Below, in pieces: positions 6,198-13,888 of a stretch of 18,035 nt of DNA (the first letter of the stretch is position 1; each line of letters starts with the position of its first letter). The DNA is taken from contig CAMZDY010000013.1 in NCBI GenBank assembly GCA_947305585.1, positions 1-18,035 on the forward strand, in the 5' to 3' direction. The notes under the pieces are model-generated. The model was not told the origin of the DNA, searched no databases, and was given only the letters and a program-made list of their open reading frames with translations. The stretch is from an uncultured Verrucomicrobiota bacterium. Its GTDB lineage: Bacteria > Verrucomicrobiota > Kiritimatiellia > RFP12 > UBA1067. The position numbers and the translations under genes were made by a program.

Positions 6198-7399
6198 GAG
6201 ATCTCCTTTCCAGCAACGGACAATGTGACCGAATCGGCCTCGATCTTCACTATCGTGCCGCCTGCGAACGGCGCCCCCTCCACGATCCGCATTCCATTCC
6301 TGAGGACGATGCACGGATAGGGGGTGGTCAGGATGCCGCACACCGGCAGCGACACCGAAGCCGGAGCCTTGCCGGATGCGCTCGCCGCAACCGGAGTTTT
6401 CTTGCCCGGCACAGCGGTCGATACTTGCGAAGCAGACGGCGCAACCGGCATACCGGACGTTTCCACCTTGGCCGTATCCACTTTACGCAACTTCGGCACG
6501 TCGGCGGAAATGGCTTCCAATGCGGTCCGCAGACTGCCCGCCTTGCCCTCCAGCACCGCCTCGCGTTTGCTGACGCCCTTCACCCGCAAATCGATCTCGC
6601 CCAACAGTGCGAGAGTGTCAGCCACAGCCGCCTTGAGCGACTCGTCATCGGCGAAATCGAGTTCGATGCCCGGTTGCGCCGCATAGGCTTCGGCAGTGGC
6701 CGCAAGCCGCTCGGCCCGGGTGGAGAAATCGCCCATGAGCACCCGGCGTTCGCCTTCGCCCGAATCCACGAGACCGTAGCGCTCGATCACCGCTTCGATT
6801 CCGGGTTCGGGCGCGGCTTCTTGGGCCGCATCCTTGCGTCCCAGCCGGTTGAACATAAGCTTGGTTCTGTCCATTGCGCTGCGGCACGCCGGCTTGGCCC
6901 GCGCCCACGCCTGTTCCAATTCGGGACGCGCCTTGTCCGCATACGGACGGAGCTGTTCGCGGAAGAACCAGCCGGCGATCCCCAGCACGACAGCAATCAA
7001 CAGCAGAACCAGCAGCGATACTAGGCAACCATGCCGTTTGGCGGGCTCGGGCGACGGTTCCGGTTTTTCCTCTTGCTGGGCCGGCTCAGGAGCAACCGGC
7101 TTTTCTTCCTCTGCCGGTTCCGGCCTCGGCCATTTCAGCTTGCCCCATTGACCCTTGTCCGGTCCTACGGCGAAAGCGGTAGCGCCCTTTTCCACCACTG
7201 TCAAGAGTTCGAGCGGTTCGCCGTCCAAAGTTGCGGCATCGGCCGAAGCCTCGAGCTTGAAGGGCTCGTCCGGCAACGTGCGGTCGGCCAGCACGATGTC
7301 GCAGCTGTCGCTCTGTCCAAGCGTTACGGCCACGCCTTCGGGCAACGCGATCTCCGCCCCCTTGTTCGGCCCCTCGACTATCTTAAGCATCAAACTCAC
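6185..7399 (-). CDS. sctD: SctD, inner-membrane ring protein (YscD/CdsD family)
   Basis: A 404-residue single-pass membrane protein that forms the outer inner-membrane ring. It links SctC to SctJ and, on the cytosolic side, to SctK. Residues about 4-85 are an FHA-like domain (MLKIVEGPNKGAEIALPEG, then TLGQSDSCDIVLAD). Residues about 90-122 are a Pro/Glu/Lys linker (PEPAEEEKPVAPEPAQQEEK). A transmembrane helix spans about 125-146 (CLVSLLVLLLIAVVLGIAGW). The rest is periplasmic and ring-building, with a Ser/Ala/Lys-rich low-complexity spacer near 310-350 before the last ~50 residues. The start is the GTG at 7399, overlapping the sctV stop as GTGA, with GGGGAGG 8 nt upstream. An ATG three codons later is the alternative. 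The sequence itself is divergent, but the FHA-TM-periplasmic layout, length (YscD about 419) and place before sctE-sctF support SctD. Confidence 0.9.
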   Translation of the reverse strand: MSLMLKIVEGPNKGAEIALPEGVAVTLGQSDSCDIVLADRTLPDEPFKLEASADAATLDGEPLELLTVVEKGATAFAVGPDKGQWGKLKWPRPEPAEEEKPVAPEPAQQEEKPEPSPEPAKRHGCLVSLLVLLLIAVVLGIAGWFFREQLRPYADKARPELEQAWARAKPACRSAMDRTKLMFNRLGRKDAAQEAAPEPGIEAVIERYGLVDSGEGERRVLMGDFSTRAERLAATAEAYAAQPGIELDFADDESLKAAVADTLALLGEIDLRVKGVSKREAVLEGKAGSLRTALEAISADVPKLRKVDTAKVETSGMPVAPSASQVSTAVPGKKTPVAASASGKAPASVSLPVCGILTTPYPCIVLRNGMRIVEGAPFAGGTIVKIEADSVTLSVAGKEISWRP

Positions 7400-9486
7400 A
7401 GTTTAAGCCTCCCCAACGGTTGGATGTTGATTTCCGCGCTAAGCTCCTGGAACGACAGCACGGGCAGTTCGTACCAGTCTTTCTCGATCATCTTGCGGAA
7501 ATAGCGACGGATATCGACGGAAACGATGATGACCGGCTTCTGCGGGATCTTGGCGAGGTCGCCGATGGTGCGCTTGACTACGGCCAGGATGGACCGCACG
7601 GTGGCCGGGTCCATCGCCAGATACGAACCGGAGGACGTCTGGCGCACGGACTTGCGGATCTTCTCTTCGAGCGACGGATCGAGGAGATACGCCGCCACGA
7701 TGTTCTGCCCGCCGGAGAACTTGTAGGAGATGTACCGGGAAAGCGCCGAGCGCACGTATTCCACCAGCAGTACCGCGTCCTTTTCCTTCTGGCCCCACTC
7801 GATGAGCGTCTGCGTGATGCGCTTCAGATCGCGGATCGAAATGCCCTCCTGCACCAGGCGCTGGAGGACGTCGGTGATCTTCTGGAGCGGCAACACGCGC
7901 TGCACTTCCTTGACGAGTTCGGGCGCCTCCTTCTCCATGTGGTCGAAAAGGAGCCGCGTTTCCTGCAGCGACAGGAACTCGTGGGCGTAGCGGCGCAGCA
8001 CGCCGGAAAGATGGTAAGAAAGCACCCCGCCCAGATCGAGCGACCTTACGCCAGATTCGTCCAGCTTGGCCTTGTCCTCCTCCTTCACCCAGCACGTCTC
8101 GTAGCCGGAGAGGAAATTCTTGCCGGTCTCGAACGCCACGCCGGTGGCCGACAGGTTCTCGGGCGATTCCAGCGCAAACACGCATCCTTTGCGCAGTGCC
8201 CCCTCCGACACCGGCACTTCGTTCACCAGGAGCCGGTAGCGTCCGTCCTTCAACGCCGGATTGAGCGAAAGGTTGATGCCCGGGAAGGGAACGCCGAGAT
8301 CGTGGTAGAGGGCACGCCGGATGGACATGATCTGGTCGTTCAGCGCCTCGTAGGAAAGCGCCCCGCGAATGTCCGCATCGATATCGACCGTGAGCGGCGT
8401 GACCATCGAAAAATCGTCGCCCTCTTTCTTCTTGGGTCTCGGGGCCTTGCCTTCCGACGGTGCGGCCGCCGCCAGCGGATCCTCGCCCTTCTCGGCGCGG
8501 GCCTTGGCCAGTTTGGCCTTGAGCATCAGGCTGTACCCCACCGCCGCCACGAACACCGCCAGCCCGAAAATCTGGACCTTGGGGAAGCCCGGGATGAGGC
8601 CGATGGCCACCAGCATCAGCGCGCCAAGCAGAATCGCCTTCGGCTGCGCGAAGAACTGGTCGATGATGTCCTGGCCGAGCGGCTTGTTGTCCACGTCGCC
8701 CACGCGCGTCACGATCACGCCCGAGGTGATGGAAACGAGCAGCGCCGGAATCTGGCTCACGAGACCGTCGCCGATCGTGAGAATGCCGTACTTGGTGACC
8801 GCCCAACCCACATCCTTGCCGTTCATGAACACGCCCACGCAGATGCCGCCCACGATGTTGATGGACGTCATGATGAGGCCGGCGATCGCGTCGCCCTTGA
8901 CGAACTTCATCGCGCCGTCCATCGCGCCGTAGAGCTGGCTTTCCTTGGCGAGCTCGGTGCGGCGCTGTTTGGCCGTATCCTGGTCGATCGCCCCCGCGCG
9001 CAAGTCGGCGTCGATCGACATCTGCTTGCCGGGCATCGCGTCCAAGGTGAAGCGCGCCGCCACTTCCGACACACGCTCGGCACCCTTGGCGATCACCACG
9101 AACTGCACGATGGTGATGATGAGGAAGATGACCGCGCCCACCACGAAGTTGCCGCCCACCACGAAGTTGCCGAACGTATAGATGATTTCGCCGGCATCGG
9201 CCTTGAGGAGGATGAGTCTCGTGGTCGTGACGTTCAGCGCCAGACGGTACAAGGTGGTGAAGAGCAGCATCGACGGGAAGGTAGAGAACGCCAGCGCCCT
9301 CGGCAGATACAAAGACAGCATCAGCATCACCGTCGAAATCATCAGGTTGATCGAGATGAGCAGGTCCACCACCGGCGTGGGCAGCGGAATGATCAAAAGC
9401 CCGATGATGCATACCACCAGGACGGCCAGCACCAGATCGCCGAACCGGCTGAATACGTTCGAGAAATTGTAGAGTTTGCCTGTCAT
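7396..9486 (-). CDS. sctV: SctV, export gate protein (YscV/LcrD/FlhA family)
   Basis: A 696-residue protein. The N-terminal half holds about eight membrane segments (first ones near 17-37, 42-62, 70-85 and 113-134; later ones near 203-222, 238-260, 285-300 and 304-323). The FHIPEP-family signature RVSEVAARFTLDAMPGKQM is present near residues 138-156. The cytoplasmic-loop hallmark (GDAIAGLIMTSINIVGG, then TIGDGLVSQIPALLVS) follows. Residues ~360-696 are the cytosolic domain that forms the nonameric ring where substrates, chaperones and SctO dock. I chose the ATG at 9486-9484 because GGAG lies 5 nt upstream; a GTG one codon earlier overlaps the sctX stop as GTGA but is too close to GGAG. A Lys/Asp/Glu-rich linker (about 329-360) joins the halves. 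Length is normal for the family (about 690-704). Confidence 0.98.
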   Translation of the reverse strand: MTGKLYNFSNVFSRFGDLVLAVLVVCIIGLLIIPLPTPVVDLLISINLMISTVMLMLSLYLPRALAFSTFPSMLLFTTLYRLALNVTTTRLILLKADAGEIIYTFGNFVVGGNFVVGAVIFLIITIVQFVVIAKGAERVSEVAARFTLDAMPGKQMSIDADLRAGAIDQDTAKQRRTELAKESQLYGAMDGAMKFVKGDAIAGLIMTSINIVGGICVGVFMNGKDVGWAVTKYGILTIGDGLVSQIPALLVSITSGVIVTRVGDVDNKPLGQDIIDQFFAQPKAILLGALMLVAIGLIPGFPKVQIFGLAVFVAAVGYSLMLKAKLAKARAEKGEDPLAAAAPSEGKAPRPKKKEGDDFSMVTPLTVDIDADIRGALSYEALNDQIMSIRRALYHDLGVPFPGINLSLNPALKDGRYRLLVNEVPVSEGALRKGCVFALESPENLSATGVAFETGKNFLSGYETCWVKEEDKAKLDESGVRSLDLGGVLSYHLSGVLRRYAHEFLSLQETRLLFDHMEKEAPELVKEVQRVLPLQKITDVLQRLVQEGISIRDLKRITQTLIEWGQKEKDAVLLVEYVRSALSRYISYKFSGGQNIVAAYLLDPSLEEKIRKSVRQTSSGSYLAMDPATVRSILAVVKRTIGDLAKIPQKPVIIVSVDIRRYFRKMIEKDWYELPVLSFQELSAEINIQPLGRLKL

Positions 9487-9872
9487 CACGTCTCCAATAA
9501 TGCCATTCGGTAATGCTCGAAGAGGTCGGTGTCAGCGAGCAGGGTTTCGATTTCGGCGGCGGCGCGGGCCGACGCCTCGGTGCGGGTGTCGAGGAGCTGT
9601 TTGAGCGTGTCCCGCGCGGCTTCGTTGAATCCGCCGGGGGTGCGCAGCAAGGCGGTGTTGCCCGCCACGAGCGCGGCCATGATTTCGTCGCCCACCGCGC
9701 GTTCGGTCGGGAAAAGCGCGTCCACCGCCTGGGTGACCGTAGTGGACCCGGGCAGCAGCTTCTTCTGCGTCTCGCCGGACACGGGCGAATCCATCACCTC
9801 GGCGAAGGAGGCGCTGCCGATACCCGTATTGAAGCTCAAAGGCTCCGTCGTGCGCGATACATTCAAACTCAT
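9486..9872 (-). CDS. sctX: SctX-like early export protein (YscX family)
   Basis: A 128-residue protein between sycN and sctV, the place of yscX (and yscY) in Yersinia. As I recall the YscX sequence (122 residues), two segments compare well. One is VTQAVDALFPTERAV against VEPHLERLYPTAQSK. The other is RDTLKQLLDTRTEASARAAA, aligned with a DTLQSLLTTS...QAAAA stretch followed by a short acidic, Leu-rich ending. YscX-type proteins are secreted and, with YscY, are needed to export early substrates. The N-terminal ~40 residues (MSLNVSRTTEPLSFNTGIGS) are Ser/Thr/Asn-rich, as is common for export signals. The start ATG has GGAGG 6 nt upstream and overlaps the sycN stop as ATGA. The 3' end overlaps sctV. 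The usual neighbour sctY is not adjacent; its candidate lies between sctJ and sctK. Confidence 0.7.
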   Translation of the reverse strand: MSLNVSRTTEPLSFNTGIGSASFAEVMDSPVSGETQKKLLPGSTTVTQAVDALFPTERAVGDEIMAALVAGNTALLRTPGGFNEAARDTLKQLLDTRTEASARAAAEIETLLADTDLFEHYRMALLET

Positions 9873-10252
9873 GCCACACCTCCAAATTCCGTGGCGATAC
9901 GCCACAGCGCATCGAAAACGCCGTTGAGGACCGGAAGCGTCACGCTTTCGTCCGGCAACCTGACGGCGAAAACCGCGCACCCGGCCTTGGCCAGGTAACC
10001 GGACCTTACCGGCTCGCCCGGACGCGAAAGCGGATGGGAATAGGCGAGGATGCGCCTCGCGGTGGCCGGGTCGTTCGGCGCGGACACCATTGCCATCATC
10101 GCCAGCTCCCCTTCGCGGTATTCGAAGCGGAAGGATATTCCGTTCTCGAACCGGAGCGCCGCCGTTCCGCGATCGCTGAACCCGAAATTGCCGATTCCCG
10201 CCGCCCGGGCGAAGTCGCGCACGGCCGTCTCTATCCATGCCGGTGCCGTCAT
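9869..10252 (-). CDS. sycN: SycN-like gatekeeper chaperone (CesT fold)
   Basis: A 127-residue class-I type III chaperone directly after sctW, where sycN follows yopN-tyeA in Yersinia. It begins MTAPAWIETAVRDFARAAGI, compared from memory with the SycN opening MSWIEPIISHFCQDLGV. It closes with LPDESVTLPVLNGVFDALWR, which resembles the SycN segment DERSLTLPLLHQAFEQLLR. A beta-rich middle (ISFRFEYREGELAMMAMVSA) fits the CesT alpha-beta-beta-beta-alpha fold. In Yersinia, SycN pairs with YscB and binds the N-terminus of YopN to promote its export. A YscB-like gene is present upstream of sctC in this window. The start ATG overlaps the sctW stop as ATGA, and GAGGAGG lies 7 nt upstream within the acidic tail of sctW. 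Confidence 0.8.
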   Translation of the reverse strand: MTAPAWIETAVRDFARAAGIGNFGFSDRGTAALRFENGISFRFEYREGELAMMAMVSAPNDPATARRILAYSHPLSRPGEPVRSGYLAKAGCAVFAVRLPDESVTLPVLNGVFDALWRIATEFGGVA

Positions 10253-11421
10253 GCCGTAGCCTCCTCTTCTTGCTCTTCCTCTTCCGTTATGAGCCCGTCC
10301 AGATGTTCCTGCGCCGCGTCCACCAGCCGTTGGCGGTCGCCCTCTTTCTGGAACAGCCGGGGCGACAGCATCCGGAACAGCCGGGTGAGCTCGCGGGTGA
10401 AGTCCATCTGCGCCAGCAGCTGCCGCATGCCGCAATCGCCCACGAGATGCGCGATCGCCGTGGCCGCCACGAACGCCTGCTCGGTGAGGTCGATGACGCG
10501 CCCGGTCAACTGTTCGCCGTTCAGGAAGCACTGCTCGCCGAACTGCTTCCCCATCCGCTCGCCGAGCTGGGTAAGTTTCTCCAGCAGCGTCTGGAGCGAC
10601 TGCACGCAGCCGAGATCGGTCAATATCCGCCCGAGCGCCGCAGCCTCCAGCGACGGCGCCCCGGATTTGAGATCCGCCCCGCAACCGGCGATCAGGAAGT
10701 CGATGGCATCCTTGAGTCCGCCCGGGCCGCGGCTGGCGATCAGCGAACGGAAACAGTCCTGCGGCTTCTCGAAACCCACCACTTCGCTGCGGTAGAGGTC
10801 GCGCAGATCCTGCATTTCGGCCGGAGTGGAGGCCCGGGCGTTCACTTCCTGCGCCAGGTTGATGCCCGCCTTCACTTCGGGGCCCTTCTCGGCCATCAGG
10901 AGCGCACGCGCATCGCGGATGAGGTCGCGCATTTCCGTTTCGCCCTCCGCCAGCATCTGCTCCATCAGATCGAGCATCGCGAACTGGTGGCTGGGGTCGG
11001 TGGACGCGCCGCCCAGCATCTTGAGAAGCGCATCCGCGCCGCCGCCCATCCCGGAGCGCAGCATCTGCCGCGCATTCTGGATGATCTCTTTGAGCTTGCT
11101 GTTGCCCGGCATGTCGGGCATCATCGACTGCCATGCCTCCAATGCCCGGATGAACGAGGATCGCATGCCCTGCAACGGCCCCATCTTCCTTTCCGACATT
11201 CGCTTGGCCGTCTTCTCCTCGAACTGGAACGAAAGCTCCTCCATCGAATCCATCAGTTCGGCCATGGGGTCGGCCTCCACCGTGAACGCCGTGCCGTTGA
11301 TCGTGCCGCGCTCCACCTGGGCGGCCGCCGGCTGTTCGCGCTGGAGGCTTTGCGCCATCTGCGCCGCTTCGGCTCCCGCCGCATAAGTCTGCCGGAGAAT
11401 CTGCGCGGCATCAAACGCCAT
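10249..11421 (-). CDS. sctW: SctW gatekeeper, YopN and TyeA parts in one protein
   Basis: A 390-residue all-helical protein. YopN-type gatekeepers block late-effector export until host contact and promote translocator export. Residues ~1-40 resemble a secretion signal and chaperone-binding stretch (MAFDAAQILRQTYAAGAEAA). The HrpJ-like core runs ~50-270 and includes MDSMEELSFQFEEKTAKRMS (about 61-80). The last ~110 residues (about 270-370) have the TyeA-like pattern, ending near DAAQEHLDGLITEEE. Combined YopN (about 293) and TyeA (about 92) lengths are close to the length here, so both parts form one chain, as in many non-Yersinia systems. The extreme C-terminus is an acidic run (EEEEQEEEATA) encoded by repeated GAG/GAA codons. 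The start ATG has AAAGGAGG upstream, and the gene overlaps the end of the AIM24-like gene by 11 nt. sycN follows with an ATGA overlap. Confidence 0.93.
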   Translation of the reverse strand: MAFDAAQILRQTYAAGAEAAQMAQSLQREQPAAAQVERGTINGTAFTVEADPMAELMDSMEELSFQFEEKTAKRMSERKMGPLQGMRSSFIRALEAWQSMMPDMPGNSKLKEIIQNARQMLRSGMGGGADALLKMLGGASTDPSHQFAMLDLMEQMLAEGETEMRDLIRDARALLMAEKGPEVKAGINLAQEVNARASTPAEMQDLRDLYRSEVVGFEKPQDCFRSLIASRGPGGLKDAIDFLIAGCGADLKSGAPSLEAAALGRILTDLGCVQSLQTLLEKLTQLGERMGKQFGEQCFLNGEQLTGRVIDLTEQAFVAATAIAHLVGDCGMRQLLAQMDFTRELTRLFRMLSPRLFQKEGDRQRLVDAAQEHLDGLITEEEEQEEEATA

Positions 11422-12028
11422 AGACCCTCCTTTGCATTTTCGACGCCAGACTTTCCGGCTTGGCCCCCTCCAGCCACACTACGCACGGCCCGTGGAAATG
11501 CAGCATCATATCGCGCGGCTGGCGCGGCAACAGGATATCCCAGATTCCAAGCCGGCGGACGAAACCAGTAGGCCGGTTGCCGGTCCAAGCCACCACCGCC
11601 TCCGGGCGGACCGACAAAGTATCGCCATCCTCCACGCTTACCCGCGCGGTACGGCTCGCAGTGGCCATGACCACCCATCCGCCGCCAAAAACCGTAACGC
11701 CGATCGCACCCCGTACGCTCATGGGCACCAACCTTACCGTCTCCGCCCCCGTCCGCGCCGAAGCGGGCGCCAGCAACACTTTGGACGAGACCGCATTGAC
11801 CGGGGCGGCACACGGAATGTGGGTGAGGAACGGACGGGCGGCGTCGGCGAATCTGGCGGCCCCGGAAGTTTCCGCGAGTTCCAGCACTCCGCGATCGCGC
11901 AATAGCCATCCCTTCCGGCGACGGCGCACGACTTCACCGAAGTACGCCACCGGCTGACCCCGGCCCGTGAGCCAGGATCCGGCATCCGTTTCGGCGAATC
12001 CGCCCGCTATGGTCACCAGATCATTCAT
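11411..12028 (-). CDS. AIM24-like beta-barrel protein inside the T3SS operon
   Basis: A 205-residue protein of mainly beta composition, without signal peptide or membrane segment. The C-terminal half has the repeated pattern of AIM24/TIGR00266-type (formerly DUF124) proteins: VTVFGGGWVVMATASRTARV, then VSVEDGDTLSVRPEAVVAW, then LHFHGPCVVWLEGAKPESLA. This corresponds to 'G.G.v.l.......v.v..Ge.l.v....lvA' and 'l.f.GpG.vwl'. The N-terminal ~80 residues (MNDLVTIAGGFAETDAGSWL) may form an earlier beta sheet of the same fold. AIM24-family proteins have no agreed biochemical role in bacteria. The start ATG overlaps the last codons of sctC, and the stop overlaps the start of sctW, so it is expressed with both. 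It is not a standard injectisome part that I know; a pilotin is unlikely because there is no lipobox. I am moderately sure of the fold and have no basis to name a function. Confidence 0.62.
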   Translation of the reverse strand: MNDLVTIAGGFAETDAGSWLTGRGQPVAYFGEVVRRRRKGWLLRDRGVLELAETSGAARFADAARPFLTHIPCAAPVNAVSSKVLLAPASARTGAETVRLVPMSVRGAIGVTVFGGGWVVMATASRTARVSVEDGDTLSVRPEAVVAWTGNRPTGFVRRLGIWDILLPRQPRDMMLHFHGPCVVWLEGAKPESLASKMQRRVYGV

Positions 12029-13874
12029 CCTTTTCCAGCTGTTCCTTCGCGGTCTTTTCCTCGTCTTTCCACTTGTCCTTGTCGTCTTCCAGCCGGCGCC
12101 GTTCGCGTTCACGTTCGATTTCGCGCATCTCGTTGCCGTGCTCGATCTCCGCCTTGCGCCGCTCGTAGCGGTCTTCGTGCTGCTCGTGGCGGATGCGCTT
12201 GGCGTTTTCGCGCTCCTGTTCGCGTTCGCGCCGTTCGTCGTCCGCCTGCTCGGCGTCGTCCGCGATCGTCTCTTCGCGCGACACGTCGCGCAACCGGGTG
12301 GCCTGCAGCCGCGCCAGCATCTCGGCATCCAGATCCACGATGTGCGGCGACAGGATGAACATGCGCTGCACCGTCTCCTTCTTGACGGAAGAGCCGCCGA
12401 ACAGCCAGCCGATGAGCGGAATGTCCCGGAGATACGGAATGCCCCAGCCGCCGGACTCCTCGATGTCGCGCAGATATCCGGCCAGCATTATGGACTCGTT
12501 CTCGAACACCGCCGTCTGCGTCTGCAGGGAGGAGGTGCGGGTCATGGGCATGGAGTCCACGGCGATCGACTCGAACCCGCCGTCGTCGAGCCGCATCGAA
12601 AGCCAGATCTGGTCCGACACGCCCTCGGCGGACGAAGTGACGATGCGAGGCTTGATCTGCAATATGGTTCCGGCCGTAACCTCCTCCAGCGAGGCCACCT
12701 CGGTGCCGACCACGCGCACGTGGTAACTCTGCGAATCCTGCATCTGCGCGGCCATGTTGTTGACCGTGATGAGCGAAGTGCGCGAGATGTTCCGGGCCTG
12801 TCCCTTCTCCTTGAGCGCGGTGAGCGAGGCGGAAACCTGCAGATCGTCGCCCAAGTAGGAGAGCGCCCCGGCCATGCCCCGCCCCGCGAGATCGCTCGCC
12901 TCGAACAGGTTGGCCGCGTTCTGCCCCGCCGCGCCGGAGAACTTCTTGTGCGTCCCGGCCGCCTTGAGCGAAAGCTGCCAGTCGAGCGCATCCTTTTTCG
13001 AAAGCTCCACCACCGTCACGTCGATCTCCACCAGTTTCTGCGGCACGTCCAGCTGTTTGATCAGCGTCTCGTACATCGGCAGGCGCGAGGTCACGTCGCG
13101 CACGATCACCGCGTTCAGACGGTTCTCCGGCCGGATCACCGGATGGATGCCCGACGCCCTCGACGCCTCGAGCGCCGACACTTCATTTGTCTGCGAAACG
13201 TCCCGGGTGTAGGTTCCGGAGCCGGCGTTCATGATCTCCTCCAGGAGCCGCGCCACGCCCTTGATGGTGACGGACGACTCCGGCGAAGTGACGGAAAACG
13301 AAACGTCGTCCGCCCAAGTGTTGACCAGCGGGAAGATGCGCGCCTCGACTTCGCTGAAGGTCCGCTGCTCCCTCAGCCGGTCGGCCTTGGCGATCATCTC
13401 CGCAACCAGCGCCACGTAGCGCGGCGGACCGGAAACCATCACGAGCTCGTCGTTGGAGGTGGTCTTGAGCGGGAACCGCGAATCCTCCACTCCCAATTCG
13501 CCCAGCATCTTGGCCACCTCGCCCGCCTTCATGTATTTGAGGTCGAGCAATATCGCCTGGATCTCGCCCGCGCCGTAGATATAGAGCGCCGCGCCGTCGT
13601 AGTACCACGCGAGATTGTGGATGGTGGCCAGACGGTCCAGGAACTCGCCGCTCTCCACGTCTTTGAAATCGCCGGAGAACACTCCCTGTACGCTGTCGGA
13701 CATCACCACCGAAAGCCCCTGGGCCACGGCGAACGTGTCGAGCGCGGTGCGGAGATTCATGTCGCGGGCCACCAGCGTGTAGGTGGGGTTCTTCCAGGGA
13801 ATGTCCGCCGCCGCCGTGCGCATCGCCGCGCACGCGCACGCACAAACCAATATGATAGCCAACTGTTTCTTCAT
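12021..13874 (-). CDS. sctC: SctC, outer-membrane secretin (YscC/InvG family)
   Basis: A 617-residue secretin that forms the outer-membrane ring. A signal peptide (MKKQLAIILVCACACAAMRT, cleavage probably after AAA near residue 23) is followed by an N0 domain (YTLVARDMNLRTALDTFAVA), and N1/N3 domains (about 100-290) containing RPENRLNAVIVRDVTSRLPM. The secretin core (about 300-510) has VEIDVTVVELSKKDALDWQL, the VxSG-type stretch around QTQTAVFENESIMLAGYLRD, and the closing IPYLRDIPLIGWLFGG and RMFILSPHIVD. The start ATG has AGGAGA upstream in a 14-nt gap; an in-frame extension to 14369 runs through the chaperone gene and is rejected. The last ~100 residues are an unusual highly charged, Glu/Arg/Lys-rich helical tail (EREQERENAKRIRHEQHEDR and onward). 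Most SctC proteins carry a short S domain there instead. Confidence 0.97.
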   Translation of the reverse strand: MKKQLAIILVCACACAAMRTAAADIPWKNPTYTLVARDMNLRTALDTFAVAQGLSVVMSDSVQGVFSGDFKDVESGEFLDRLATIHNLAWYYDGAALYIYGAGEIQAILLDLKYMKAGEVAKMLGELGVEDSRFPLKTTSNDELVMVSGPPRYVALVAEMIAKADRLREQRTFSEVEARIFPLVNTWADDVSFSVTSPESSVTIKGVARLLEEIMNAGSGTYTRDVSQTNEVSALEASRASGIHPVIRPENRLNAVIVRDVTSRLPMYETLIKQLDVPQKLVEIDVTVVELSKKDALDWQLSLKAAGTHKKFSGAAGQNAANLFEASDLAGRGMAGALSYLGDDLQVSASLTALKEKGQARNISRTSLITVNNMAAQMQDSQSYHVRVVGTEVASLEEVTAGTILQIKPRIVTSSAEGVSDQIWLSMRLDDGGFESIAVDSMPMTRTSSLQTQTAVFENESIMLAGYLRDIEESGGWGIPYLRDIPLIGWLFGGSSVKKETVQRMFILSPHIVDLDAEMLARLQATRLRDVSREETIADDAEQADDERREREQERENAKRIRHEQHEDRYERRKAEIEHGNEMREIERERERRRLEDDKDKWKDEEKTAKEQLEKDE

Positions 13875-13888
13875 AAGCCTTTCTTCTC

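Noticed and set aside
9139..9180. An apparent tandem duplication (NFVVGGNFVVG) in SctV.
   Set aside because: From memory, other SctV/LcrD proteins have a similar FVVGGN-xxVG stretch at this place. The likeness is native sequence rather than a new duplication.
7420..9513. A 697-residue plus-strand ORF.
   Set aside because: It mirrors sctV exactly. High GC and codon bias keep the antisense frame open; the product is His/Arg/Asp-rich and has no recognisable domain, while the minus frame has the FHIPEP signature.
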